From Trichaptum fuscoviolaceum (taxonomy: Eukaryota; Basidiomycota; Agaricomycetes; Hymenochaetales; Trichaptaceae), in contig CAJSYZ010000007.1 in NCBI GenBank assembly GCA_910574455.1, forward strand, positions 3,479,773 through 3,543,772: a DNA stretch of 64,000 nt, in the 5' to 3' direction. The stretch's first letter is position 1. The number at the start of each line of letters is the position of its first letter. A program made the translations under genes and the position numbers. Shown one piece after another: positions 54,954 through 64,000 of this stretch. Under the pieces are notes generated by a model. It was given only the letters and a program-made list of their open reading frames with translations, ran no database searches and had not been told where the DNA came from.

Positions 54954-55123
54954 TTACCTGCAGGTCCTATCAGGTACCTGCAATACCTGCAGGTAACGAG
55001 TCCAGGTAGACCCGGATCCGTTTCCCACGGTTCCGGGTCGGATCCAGGTATCAGTTTTTTTGCGCAGGTACCTGCGCTTCACGGATCCGGGTACACCTGC
55101 AGGTGCACCCGTGTCATGCCCTA

Positions 55124-55417
55124 GGTGTGGATGAGAAATACCGAGATTGTTGGGATGTGGAGTCCAAGTCCAGTGGGGGGTTTGAAGTATTTGTACTCCC
55201 AGTCTGGGTCGTAGTGGTCTTTGGACCAAGCTCCGGAGTATACAGGTCGGACAGCGTCCAGGTAATGGGGGCGAGTTGGAATCGAGGTAGTCGGTAATGC
55301 GACAGTATGGGGTTCAGGTGTGGGTGGCTGTTTGTTCGATGGGGAGAGCGTATAGTCGTTTATGATGTTAGATGAGTGGGGATATGAGAAGTGAACGAGT
55401 TTTTTGGATGGGGACAT
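55124..55417 (-). pseudogene. Second accessory ORF of Gypsy-M, N-terminal part
   Basis: Starts MSPSKKLVHFSYPHSSN immediately after the pol stop and runs to the hAT-B1 insertion, where the terminus supplies a TAG stop. The intact frame would continue at 36810. It contains an aromatic-rich stretch (AWSKDHYDPDWEYKYFKPP). No family recognised. Confidence 0.6.
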
Positions 55418-56885
55418 TCAAGTGAGATGATGGAGTCTTTTATAGGCTTTGAGGATGGTCTGTGCGTTCCGAAGATGTGACTCGGGTTCCCATGAGTTTC
55501 CAGAAGTGGGGTAACCTTTCCATTTTATAAGATATTGTCGCCTGGTGCCATTCCCATGGTGGGCTCGGATGGCTTCTACTTCGAATTGTTCTTGTCCTTC
55601 GATTAGATCAGGTGGGGGGTTACTGTGGGGTGGTCCATATGCTTCCGTCTCAGTGTATCTCACAAGAAGCGCGGTGTGGAATACTGGGTGTATCTTCCAT
55701 TTAGTCCGTGAGAGATCCAATTCATAGACGAGTGGAGATAAGACTTTCTTGATCTTGAAGGGACCATCGCATTTTTCCTTGAACTTTTGCGATAAACCGG
55801 GAATTCGAAGGTTCTTTGAGTCTAGCCAAACTTTGTCTCCTTTGTTGAATGGTTTGAAGTTTTGGAAAGTGCGTTCTTTCATTACCATAGCAGCGACTGA
55901 ATGAGCTGCTAAGGCTTCTGATCGATGTACTGTGAGGTTGGCAAGTCGTTGTGATACGGATGGGACGTTTGATTTCGGATATTTCAGGGGTAGTGGAATG
56001 GGGTCGTATCCCATGAGAAGCGAGAAAGGGGTTCTCTTGGTGACAGCGTGGGCACGGTTGTTATGGGCGAATTCAATGTTGGGAATGTGTCTAGACCAGT
56101 TCTCAGGTTCCGCAGTACAATAGATCTGGAGGTATACTTCGATCTCTTGATTGGTCCGTTCGGCTTGTCCATTGGTTTGAGGGTGGTAAGCGGTGGACAT
56201 AGACGACTTGATTCCTATGATCTTGCAGAGTTCTTGGAATGCTTTAGAAGCGAATTGGGGTCCTCTGTCGGATATAATGCGTATCGGAAGTCCAAATCGT
56301 CGATATACATTGTCGAAGTATAGTTGTGCCGTTTCAATTGCGTCTACTGTCTTCTCGCATGGAATGAGGACAATTGCTTTGGAGCAATCGTGATCAATGA
56401 CTAATAGAAGTGTGTCATAGCCATGTGACATTGGTAAATCGGTGATGAAGTCCATATTGACGTGGGAGAATGGAAACGAGTGTTTGTCGGCGGCGATAGG
56501 CATTAGTGGTGGAGCGGTCGGATGGTGATTGACTTTCATTTGTTGACATAGTGCGCATCCATGGACATAGTCGGATACAAACTTCTGCATCCTGGGCCAG
56601 TAATACGTCCTTCGGACCTGTTCCAGGGTGTTGAATATGCCAGGGTGTGCTCAAACTGGTATATCATGGTGAAGTCGGAGAATAGTGCACTTTAATTCAA
56701 GGTTGTCCGGGATATAGATGCGATTTTTGAAGTAAAGGATGCTGTCATCATCGAAAAACCAGTCTTTGAGGGCAGTTCGGGCAGGTGGTAGTTTCTTCTT
56801 TAGCTGGGCAATGGTGTTGGTGAGGAATTCATCTTTCTTCATCGATTCTTTGATGGATTTTGTGAGGCTATCTGTGTCTGGGAGG
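55418..56885 (-). pseudogene. Gypsy-M pol, second part: integrase and chromodomain
   Basis: Begins after the hAT-A3 duplication (TDSLTKSIKESMKK) and leads into the integrase zinc finger LHHDIPV-stop-AHPG with CALCQQMKVNHHP. A TGA at 56653-56651 is the only interruption, in frame with the rest. The catalytic core shows HVNMDFITDLPMSHGYD, RIISDRGPQFASKAF and HPQTNGQAERTNQEIEVYL (D, D, E). The C-terminus is a chromodomain: FEVEAIRAHHGNGTRRQYL, IKWKGYPTSGNSWEPES. The stop makes the copy inactive. Confidence 0.9.
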
Positions 56886-59116
56886 TAGAGCATGACACGG
56901 GTGCGTGTCACCCGTAGGTACCTGTAGGTACCTGCAGCAAAAACCTGCGGCTCCGGGTGCACCCGCATGCAGGTACCTGTTTCCCACGCTTACCTGCGGA
57001 TCCAGGTATGACTTTTTTTTAACTCAGGTACCTGTGCAGGTACCTGCAGATACCTGCAGTGGCCGTAGGCCGCAGACATTGAGGAACGGTCAGGTTAGTT
57101 GCGTGACCGGAGTTCACACGCGATAATAACTTGTGTTATTCGCGTCATGTAGACCGTGAGAAAATTAACTTACCTTTCCCCAACCACGACGTGCGAGAGC
57201 GTGAACGGGAACGAGTCTGACGTCTGCGCTGTTGCGCGTGCTTTAGGACTCGTTTCTTCTGGCGAACTAGTTTGTTTCTTGTCCTCGGGCTTTTGAAGAC
57301 GGCGGCGCAAGTCTTTCACGGACGTGCAAGAGTCCAGTTGTTTCTTGTCTTCGGGCTTTCAACTACGGCGGCGCGCAACATTCTTACGGACGGCGCAAGA
57401 CTTTTACGGACGTGCAAGAGTTCAGTTTGTTTCTTGTCCTCGGACTTCTCGCGAGCGACGATTGCGTTGCGCACGCAGAAGACATACTACGGACGGTTGA
57501 CTGGAGTCTGCACATAGGCGCGTGCTACTGGTCGACTTAGTTCTTTCGACGGAACGACAACCACGGGCCTCGACGGCCATCGATTACCTTTGACGCGCGC
57601 GCGGACTATGCGCAGACTCTCGACTCCCTCCCTCTGGACCTCTCCCGCTTTGCAGACCTCCGCAAGCTTGACGCCGTGCTCACGTCGACCGTTACCTCTC
57701 TAACCTCGAAAATCTACAAACTGATTGAGCTCATTGAGACCCGCTCAGCTTTGACCGAGGAGAGACTGTGGCTGCTTGGAGAGATTGCGGATGAGGCGCA
57801 GAAGGTGCGCCCAGGAGCGGAGGACAAGATACGTATCGCCATGACGGGCTGCAGACGAGCTGCGCGGGCAATCATCATACCTCAACGGCCTCGTCACCAC
57901 CCTTCCCAAATTCCAGTCCCATCTGCTCGTCAAAAAGACGACGTGCCCACATGTAAGCGCAAAGGCGTACTTGATGCCGACGAGCTATGAGACAGGGCGA
58001 AAGCGGCGTGCGTAGAACAGCGCCGGCGCCAGTGGATGGCTCCGTGTGTCCGGTGAAGGGAGTCTTGCAGGAGGAAGATTTGGACTATGTTGAAGGAAAA
58101 TCTTTGAGAAAGGAGAAGACAGGTGACGGCGGTCAACAGTGAGCACAGGGTGGTCGTCGTCCAAAGAAGTACGTTCGCTAATTCATAGTTATTTTACACA
58201 TCAACTCACATCCCTCCATCACCACCACTACACTTTCCCCTTTTGGCCGAAAACATCGCCCATAACTCGGGCTTGATTCAAGCCTTCACAAAACCAAGAA
58301 TACCTTTGTCTTCGTCTTCCTGAGGGCTTTCCTATCGCCCAACTCTTGCTTGACTCGGTGCAAAACTCATCAATTGCCGGCACCATCTTTGGGACAGCCG
58401 GGGTTGCAGCAACAGTTGATAGCTTGCCGCCTGCACACCCCATTTGGGCTGCACTTTCATCTGCTGCTTGCTCACTCTGGTGATTCCTGGGGTTTGCCCA
58501 CACAAAGAAGCACTTGTCCAGGGAGGGTCCCCATGCCCAAGACCTGTAATATCTCACACATGTTGAACTCTCCCCAAGGGATCCGTGTAAGTGAGCCTTC
58601 GTCCACATGAAGGCTCATTGAGTTTGACGGCTCTCACTGTGTCTTATCCTTTACTGGATGTGGTTGGGTGTATGGTGGTTTGAACTGCTTGACTTCGCGC
58701 GAAAGCACAAAGCCAGGCAGCTATACTGTTAGCTCAACAGCTGACTTCTATGCTGAGGCACAAGGAGTCCTGGTTGGTCGGGTGCGGCTGAGGCCATCAT
58801 CTGGGCTGTTGAGCTTGTTGTTTCATTCATGAGCTACATCTCCACGTCTGAGGACAGGAGTAACCTGTAAGGGCAAGTCAAGGCTGAGGCCATCGACTGG
58901 GCTATTGAGTGAACAATATTGCACAGTATTCTCATGATCTACTGCAAATACCTGCGGGTGCTAACAGGTACCTGCAGGTATTGCAGGTAACGGGTGCGGG
59001 TGCACCTGGATCCGTTTCCCACGGATCCGGGTCGGATCCAGGTAGTGATTTTTTTGCCACAGGTACCTGCATTTGCGGATCACGGGTACCCACGGGTGCA
59101 CCCGTGTCATGCTCTA
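56886..59116 (+). mobile_element. hAT-A3: uninterrupted hAT-like element in Gypsy-M pol
   Basis: This 2,231-bp copy has TAGAGCATGACACGGGTG at both ends and the 8-bp duplication CTGGGAGG (56878-56885 and 59117-59124). It is the reference copy of the family: left subterminal repeats, Arg-rich repeat stretch (57180-57530), ING fragment (57600-58140), unique segment, paired 100-bp repeats (58740-58900), and right subterminal repeats. It lacks both insertions seen in A1 (gypsy) and A2 (TIR element). No frame long enough for a hAT transposase exists, so it depends on one encoded elsewhere. Confidence 0.93.
57600..58140 (+). pseudogene. ING-type gene fragment in hAT-A3
   Basis: Carries LDSLPLDLSRFADLRKLD, IYKLIELIETRSALTEERLW and EIADEAQKVRPGAEDKIR, then after a frame break AADELRGQSSYLNGLVTTLP and VSAKAYLMPTSYETG. 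This copy has several differences from A1 and A2, which are closer to each other, and a deletion in the basic tail near 58030. Loss of frame and of the PHD finger makes a protein role unlikely. Confidence 0.65.
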
Positions 59117-60806
59117 CTGGGAGGTCGTCATCAGATTCGTAGTCTTCCTCTTCTTCTTCGTCTTCAGAATTTTCTTGATCCTTCTGTTCCTGAAGAGTGG
59201 AAATGAATAGGTCCTTCGGAAGCATAATCGATGATTCGTTGAGATTCTCCCCCTGTTTAACATGGTCCGCCCGGCGGGATAGAAGATCAGATTGAATCAT
59301 TTGTTTGCCGGGGACATGTGTGATATGAAGGTCGAATTGTGATAGCAACAGATGCCATCGTGCTTGACGGGGTGAGAGTCGTTGGGCCTCTCGCCAGTAG
59401 GTAAGGTTGCGATGATCACACCAAAGTGTAACAGGGTGTGGGGATCCAAGGAGATAATGTTTCCAAGTGATGAGGGCACGGATAATTGCTAATAGTTCAC
59501 GATCATAGATCTCGTAGTTCCGTTCAGCGGAGTTTAGTGATTGCGAAATATATCCGATTGGTTTGAGAACACCGTTGTCATCATGTTGTCGAAGGACTGC
59601 TCCGGTCGCAACTTTGGAAGCGTCAGTTTCGAGGAAGAAGGGATTGTGCGGATTGGGCATAAGAAGTAACGGATGTTGAGTGAACGCGGCCTTGAGATCA
59701 TCGAATGATTTTTGTTCTACTTCAGTCCATTTGAAAGGTTGATCTTTGCGTTTGAGGTTGTCCAAGGGTTTGGTGATTTTGGCGTAGTGTGGAATAAAAC
59801 GGCGGTAGAAGTTGGTAAATCTGGTGAATGAACAGATATCTTTGACATTAGTCGGAGTTGGCCATTTAGTGATTCCTTCGATTTTTGTTGGGTCGGTTTG
59901 GATGTGATTAGGTGTAATAATGAGTCCAAGATAGGGTAGTTTCTGCGTATGGAAGAAGCATTTGGTGGGCTTGAAGTAGAGGTCATTCTTTTCAAGGATA
60001 GTGAAGGCATGGTGTGCTTGAGAAATGAGTTCAGGTAAGGTTGGGGCATGTATGAGGATGTCGTCCATGTAAACCAAGAGATGATTTAGAAGGATTTCTT
60101 CGCCAAGAATATCATTCATAAAGTGTTGAAAGGTGGCAGGTGAGTTGCATAGGTCGAAAAACATAACTGTTGGTTCGAAAAGTCCTCGTTGAGTGGTAAA
60201 TGCGGCTTTCCATTGATCTCCATCCTTGATGCGGATATTATTGTATCCCCATTGGATATCTAGGGCGATGAAGTAGTGAGATCCATGTAACTTGTCTAAT
60301 AGATCCTGGACAAGTGGTAATGGGTACGCATTCTTGATGGTTCCATTGTTGAGGTAACGGTAATCTTGAACAGGTCGTAAGGTACCGTCTTTCTTGTCAA
60401 CGAAGAAGAGAGGGGATGCCATAGGTGACTTCGAAGGTCTGATATATCCATTCTTGAGGTTCTCATCGATGAAGGCATCGAGAGCAGCTTGTTGCGGAAG
60501 TGAGAGTGGATAAGGTGAATGTCGTTTATGAATGAAGTCGGGTTTGAGATCAATTGCATGGTCATATGGGCGACTTGGAGGAAAGCGATGTGCTTTTTCT
60601 TTGTCAAAAAGGGATAGGAATTGGTGGTATTGATGGGGTACCAAGGCAGTAAGTGGTTTAGCGGGTTGGAGTCCTTTTCGAGCTTGTTGCGTAAGTTGTG
60701 TTGAGATATTAACGCGATTGAGCTGTATTGATCCAGTTTCCCAGTCGATTTTGGGTTGATATTTCTTGAACCATGGTAGTCCGAAAATGAAGTTCTCTTT
60801 TCCAAG
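59117..60806 (-). pseudogene. Gypsy-M pol, first part: protease end, reverse transcriptase, RNase H
   Basis: Starts in the protease tail (FGLPWFKKYQPKIDWETGS) at the edge cut by the LINE stub. Reverse transcriptase: YDHAIDLKPDFIHKRHSPYP, ALDIQWGYNNIRIKDGDQW, VMFFDLCNSPATFQHFMND and VYMDDILIHA. RNase H: LETDASKVATGAVLRQ, NYEIYDRELLAIIRAL and WCDHRNLTYWREA. An acidic linker (DQENSEDEEEEEDYESDDD) precedes the hAT-A3 insertion. The frame is open throughout, but Asp replaces the usual Gly in the FGL motif. Confidence 0.9.
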
Positions 60807-60808
60807 GG

Positions 60809-60889
60809 TTTTTTTTTTTTTTTTTTTTTGGCTTTATTATTCCTGCAGCATAGCTAAGTACATGACCTATCTACGACGGAGGCGCCCGT
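60809..60889 (-). mobile_element. Very short LINE 3' stub
   Basis: A run of 21 T (60809-60829) followed by about 60 bp that match, in reverse complement, the last 60 bp of the LINE at 33285-33343 (CTTTATTATTCCTGCAG and CATGACCTATCTAC). It is an insertion into Gypsy-M truncated at 60889 by the long-LTR element. Confidence 0.85.
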
Positions 60890-63384
60890 TGTTACGACCT
60901 GGGGGGAACCTGGGGGCCGGAGCGCGTTAGCGGCTTCCGGGGCAAGGCCTGGGAGAGCGCGCGGCAGCGGAGAAGGCGAAGGGGAACCGTTAAGGACGCT
61001 ACTACGCCAACGGAGTCGCGCGGGGAGCGGGGCTACGGGGGCGAGACGCAAGGGGGCTCAAGGCGAGGACGGGACGGAGTCAGAGTCGAGGCGGGGAAGG
61101 CAGAGTCGAGGCGCGGGGAGACAGAGTCGAGACGCGGGGAAATGCCAAGCGGGATTCTGGCGGGAATCTGGATTCGTGCGGGAATCTGGATTCGTGCGGG
61201 AATCGCAGAGCGGGAATCGTTCGGGACTTTGGCGGGAATCACAGAGCGGGATTCCGGCGGGAATCTCAGAGCGGGTTTCTGGGCAGGACTCAGAGCGGGA
61301 TTCGCAGAGCGGGATCCGGGACAAGACAGAGACAAGAGAGCCAGAGAGCAGGCGTGCTCAGGACGGGAGCAGAGAGCTCAGGATAACCGGGATCTCAAGG
61401 CAACACTTCTGTATCAGGAGGAGGTTCCCTAAGGAAGCACTCGACAAGTTAGCATTGTAAAACTACACTAGAGACAAGACAGAAACACACCTAAGGAAGC
61501 ACTCGACAAGAGGACAAAAGTGAGTGCTCCTTACGGTGGCGACAGGTATTTATCTACTGGGCAGAATCTACAGGGAACGGGCATGCACAAACGCGCAACT
61601 AACTAGTTACACAATCTTGCGGGCGAAGGCCGCGCATACAGTGACGTGAATCCGGGATTCGGGATTCGGTGCGGGGGACATCTGGGCAAGATCTAAGGGA
61701 ACGAGCGTGAAGCATGGTCAAGTGAAACAAAGAGAACTAAAGGAATGTAATTGTGCGCGAGGTATCAAGCTGGCGCACGGGCAGCGGGGTAACGAGCGTG
61801 GGGGGCGGATGTAATGCCTACATCGTCTCGGGATAAGTTGCAGGCAACTTCTGGCGTGGATCAGGGTCGTGGGAGATCGACAGGGACCAACTTCGAAGAA
61901 GCCGGTGCTTCGATGTCGTAACGAAGCCTAATCGCGAGGCGCGCGCGGGGCAGGGCGACTAAGGACGGGGTTCGAGTCCTTGCGGACAATGAGATCAATC
62001 CCGCACACGGGGTGGCGGGAATGTGGTCTGCGGGCCGGGACAGGACGCTACTAACGAGACTAGTTGGCTGGCACGTGCGTGGCCAGGCCAATCACCTGGG
62101 GCTATCTCAAGACGGGGTTAGCATCGAGGAGCGGGGAAGCTAAGAGGTTTCCCTTGGACAACGGGAAACTCGCGCGATTCGCGACGGGATCATGCAGGGA
62201 ATCTGGTTCGGGTTTCGACCGGGTTTCGAGTTCGGGTTTCGACTGGGAATCGAGTTCGGGTTTCGACCGGGAATCGTAGCGGGAATCTTTCGGGAATCAG
62301 AGCGGGAACTTAGCGGGGGTTGCGATGGGAATCGCGGCGGGATCGAAGGCGGGAATCCTGCGGGGGATTTGCGCAGGGATTCGAGACGGGACGCGAGGCG
62401 GGAAACGAGCGGGTTTTCGACTGGGATCGTGCGGGGGAAAGGAGCGGGATTCCAACCGGGAAGCGAGCGGGGTTTCTACCGGGACTGAGCGGGGGAGTCT
62501 GGCGAGACTCTAGTCGGGAAACGAGCGGGGGGAGTTTGGCGGGACTCCAACCGGGATGAGTGGGGGAGTCTTGACAGGACTCCAACCGTGAACGAGCGTG
62601 GGTTGCGGGATTGTCAGAGGGGACGCTTGACAGTGTTCGCGGCGAGGCGGGATTCCTGGCGGGGCAGGCTGTGGACGAACAAGGGCAGGTCGAGAGGCGC
62701 AGGATGTCGAAGGGGTTAGCTAGGGCACCGTGGCAGGACGAGCGCAGGGCAGGGTTCGTGACCGGGCAGGATTGCGGGACAGCAATCCTTGACTGCTGTC
62801 GTGTTGGCTTACTCAAGGCCAGACAGAGGTCGGCTTTGGACGCAGTGGATCAATCTCCTAACTGCACTTCATGACTGTGGACGCGAGGCCGGGATCTGGT
62901 ATCCGGGCATAGTCGAGAACCTACGAGGTCTGGGATAGCTATGGCTATGGCTATGGCTGTGGCAGGCTATGGCTATGGCTGTGGCTATGGTGAGTGACTT
63001 CGGGACTATGGCGAGGTACGGGGTTCGCTGGAGCGGGGAACAGAGCATGACGGGAGCGGGGAACAGAGCATGACGGGAGCGGGGAGCGAGCGGGGGATCA
63101 TCCTAGAGTCGGGGGAACGACGAGGCGGGTATAGGGATGGATCGAGACGCGGGGACGAGGCGGGGGACTGACGAGGAGACGTGGGCGAGGACAAGCAGGG
63201 GCGAGGAGGTCGTAGCGGGGCGGAACTCTTAGCAGGAGAATGCATGGCGAAGCAGAGGTTCTTCTGGGATCAGAGAGCGGGGGATCCTTTCGGGATCTAG
63301 CCAAGGTCGCGATTTCGGGTTTCAGTATACCGGGTTCTGTTCGGGATTGCCTTAGACATGTTGGGGTCCTGGGGGATCCCGACA
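60890..63384 (-). repeat. Long LTR (about 2.5 kb) of a third gypsy element
   Basis: On the minus strand the unit begins TGTCGGGATCCCC at 63384, right after a purine tract (GGAGGGGGGTAA, 63385-63396 reversed), and ends CCAGGTCGTAACA at 60890. The end matches the truncated LTR at 33369-33729. It is filled with degenerate GCGGGAATC and TCGGGTTTC words, densest at 61140-61330 and 62200-62620. Open frames in it reflect this repeat composition and are not genes. If the limits are right it is far longer than most fungal gypsy LTRs. Confidence 0.65.
62937..62990. repeat. GGCTAT/GGCTGT microsatellite
   Basis: About nine imperfect copies of the hexamer ATGGCT inside the long LTR. A 23-bp duplicated unit (GGAGCGGGGAACAGAGCATGAC) follows at about 63031-63076. 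Confidence 0.8.
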
Positions 63385-64000
63385 TTACCCCCCTCCAAAG
63401 GTGCTACTCCGGAGCACCAAAGGATTAGAGTAGTCTTTAGCTTTCCGTACTAATTATCCAATACTTAATAACCATAATCATAACCAAGGCGCAGAGTCTT
63501 TCGGGATTTCCGTCGAGAAACCATTATTACCAACGCGGGACTAAACATAATCCGAAAAAAATTTCGCGGGGGAATCTACCGGGTTTTGACCAAAATTCGC
63601 GCCAACGGGCGGCTTTGCTTTCGTTGTCGAGGCGTGCCTTTCCCACCAAGCTGGGGAGAGGCAGTCAGTTTACCTAGGCGGTCGGGTTTCGCAAGTACCA
63701 GGGGCGGGGACGAAGCGGGGGTCGAGGACGAGACTTCAGGCGGGGCGGCCTCAGGGGGCCCTTCCGGGATCGACTGGAACTGGGCTGGACGGGATTTTCG
63801 ATGCAGGAAATCTACCAAAGTTCGGGACGCGTTTGCTTGTGCTTCTGCAGCACCAAGCAGTCGTTCGGGAACAACGGGGTCGAGCGGGGTCGGGATCGAA
63901 GCGGGAACTGGTTCAGAGACCGGGGAAACAGGTGCGGGAACTGGAGGCACGGCGGGAGAAGCTGGGGTCGAAGCGTCTGGAGCGGGGGACGTGACAGTCG
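63385..64000 (-). mobile_element. Internal end of the long-LTR gypsy element
   Basis: The stretch next to the polypurine tract, running off the window. The minus-strand frame 63950-63576 ends KQSRPLARILVKTR then a stop, and is Pro/Ala/Ser-rich (PEGPPEAAPPEVSSSTPASS), as expected for the C-terminal tail of a polyprotein; no catalytic motif is visible in the part available. Between 63575 and 63397 there is only non-coding DNA. Confidence 0.5.

Larger units (their letters stand above)
36811..55123 (+). mobile_element. hAT-B1: non-autonomous hAT-like element in Gypsy-M
   Basis: Left end TAGAGCATGACACGGGTA at 36811, right end reading inward TAGGGCATGACACGGGTG (55106-55123), with 8-bp target duplication GGTGTGGA at 36803-36810 and 55124-55131. 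An 8-bp duplication with TAG-x-G termini is typical of hAT elements. Its own DNA is only about 1.45 kb (36811-37065 and 53929-55123); the rest is hAT-A1 and what that contains. Both ends have about 170 bp of GGTACCTGC-type subterminal repeats. The interior shows a decayed host-like gene fragment (54170-54640) and no transposase. Confidence 0.88.
35113..60806 (-). mobile_element. Gypsy-M: Ty3/gypsy chromovirus, shattered by nested insertions
   Basis: The base element of the nest, on the minus strand. From its 3' end: LTR 35113-35579, an accessory reading frame 35798-36604, a second accessory frame split by hAT-B1 (36608-36810 plus 55132-55417), then pol from 55418 up to 60806. Pol is split again by hAT-A3 (56886-59116) and cut at its 5' side by a LINE 3' end. 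Gag and the 5' LTR are not in the window. Reading across each insertion after removing one target duplication restores the frame, so the order of events is secure. Confidence 0.88.

Noticed and set aside
36811..55123. A single 18-kb autonomous hAT transposon or Starship-like giant element
   Set aside because: The large size is explained by nested insertions; no transposase or tyrosine recombinase is present, and the element's own DNA is about 1.45 kb.
61033..62816. Long Pro/Ser/Arg-rich frames in the right-hand GC-rich region
   Set aside because: Their composition follows the degenerate GCGGGAATC repeats of the long LTR; frames overlap on both strands and lack any domain.

Overview
The window is eukaryotic and almost certainly from a mushroom-forming basidiomycete (Agaricomycetes). 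Genes carry many 45-70 nt GT-AG introns and are tightly packed. The right-hand part is filled with Ty3/gypsy chromoviruses, a Tad1-like LINE and TIR DNA transposons. No tRNA, rRNA or prokaryotic operon was seen.

Positions 1-20,543 are gene-rich host DNA. Genes in order: a Sec14/CRAL-TRIO lipid-transfer protein (+), the SUMO ligase Nse2 of the SMC5/6 complex (-), two tandem PEBP-family proteins (-), a FIST-domain protein (+), the urease accessory GTPase UreG (+), a multi-pass membrane protein (-), the U-box E4 ubiquitin ligase Ufd2 (-), the mitochondrial ribosomal protein bL35m (+, divergent from UFD2 over 194 bp), and a small secretory-free protein of uncertain fold (-) with a broken paralogue beside it. 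I reconstructed exon-intron structures that keep frame for all except UFD2, for which only the ends and landmarks are given.

Positions 20,544-35,112 are a repeat boundary zone. It holds fragments of a hAT-like element (hAT-B), a 2.8-kb near-perfect palindrome with 1,324-bp arms, two partial LINE pieces, and one nearly full-length LINE (26,977-33,368) with two overlapping ORFs and a poly(A) tail. A truncated LTR and a solo LTR with a GATAC target duplication follow.

Positions 35,113-60,806 are one gypsy element on the minus strand (Gypsy-M) that other elements have entered repeatedly. Most junctions can be read to the base from target-site duplications (TSDs). Gypsy-M holds hAT-B1 (36,811-55,123, TSD GGTGTGGA). 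That holds hAT-A1 (37,066-53,928, TSD TGCCGTCC), which holds Gypsy-P (37,738-52,300, TSD CGCGC). Gypsy-P holds hAT-A2 (41,170-49,402, TSD GTAAGTTC), which holds a 5.9-kb TIR element (41,991-47,935, TSD TT). A further copy, hAT-A3 (56,886-59,116, TSD CTGGGAGG), sits elsewhere in Gypsy-M.

The most interesting content is gene capture. The 5.9-kb TIR element carries decayed pieces of three unrelated host genes: a protein kinase, coatomer beta-prime, and a PPR-like protein. Every copy of hAT-A carries the same ING-type chromatin-protein fragment, and hAT-B probably carries an F-box/LRR-type fragment. No transposase is visible for any of these DNA elements, so they look like non-autonomous Pack-type transposons. 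Positions 60,807-64,000 hold a LINE 3' stub split by a third gypsy element with an unusually long LTR of about 2.5 kb, rich in degenerate GCGGGAATC repeats; its internal region runs off the window.
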